NCBI GenBank assembly: GCA_028564675.1
Contig: JAOVVO010000237.1
Coordinates: 43,147-107,146 of the forward strand
Length of the DNA: 64,000 bases
Direction of reading: 5' to 3'
Origin: Onchocerca lupi
Taxonomy: Eukaryota; Nematoda; Chromadorea; Rhabditida; Onchocercidae
The notes below the pieces were generated by a model. That model did no database searches, was not told the origin of the DNA, and worked only from the letters and a program-made list of their open reading frames with translations. This document shows, one piece after another, positions 63,897 through 64,000 of the stretch. The first letter of the stretch is position 1; each line of letters opens with the position of its first letter. The position numbers and the translations under genes are program-made.

Positions 63897-64000
63897 TTAT
63901 CAGTAATATACATAAATAACTATTTCGTGTTAAGAAGTTATCAACAAACAGATATATAAATATATATACATATTCACATATAAACAAATATATATATATA

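Noticed and set aside
1..64000. tRNA genes, CRISPR arrays, bacterial (Wolbachia-type) insertions or viral genes
   Set aside because: None recognised on either strand; repeats are tandem or dispersed without CRISPR-like spacer structure. A tRNA scan and a bacterial BLAST would be needed to rule out small pieces.

Overview
This is a eukaryotic window, most likely from a nematode and possibly a spirurid (filarial-type) one. It is extremely A+T-rich, with many homopolymer runs of 25-47 bases. All recognisable genes are split by introns with GT...AG borders and T-rich acceptors. The four proteins match animal families, and one start codon sits directly behind a T-rich AG acceptor, as at spliced-leader trans-splicing sites. 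The nematode call is inference; the protein families are read directly from the sequence.

Layout. 1-9.8 kb: A/T-rich non-coding DNA with simple repeats and a pyrimidine/GA-rich, somewhat G+C-richer stretch at 8.2-9.2 kb. 10.0-21.3 kb (+): an AP-2 (TFAP2/aptf) transcription factor gene of about ten exons with a 27-residue polyglutamine tract. Its introns hold a decayed Helitron carrying the N-terminal part of a Helitron replicase ORF, a fragment of 28S rRNA, a long perfect-type hairpin, and two copies of a dispersed repeat. 21.3-37.4 kb: a 16-kb gene-poor region with several degenerate minisatellites and more Helitron-end sequences. 37.4-40.7 kb (+): ubc-3/CDC34 E2 ubiquitin-conjugating enzyme, with two possible last exons. 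43.9-44.9 kb (+): lsm-6, the U6 snRNP/mRNA-decay ring subunit. 46.8-58.8 kb (-): pmr-1, a Golgi Ca2+/Mn2+ P-type ATPase assembled from 21 exons that join in frame to 1034 residues. 58.8-64 kb: A/T-rich DNA upstream of pmr-1 with one doubtful small ORF near the right edge.

The four genes do not form a pathway: a developmental transcription factor, a cell-cycle E2, an RNA-processing subunit and a secretory-pathway ion pump. ubc-3 and lsm-6 are same-strand neighbours, and I recall (unchecked) that they are also neighbours in C. elegans. lsm-6 and pmr-1 converge.

I found no CRISPR array, operon-type bacterial genes, tRNA genes or obvious novel system. The most unusual items are the Helitron remnant and the 28S fragment inside AP-2 introns, the alternative ubc-3 tails, and a dispersed repeat shared by the AP-2 and pmr-1 introns.
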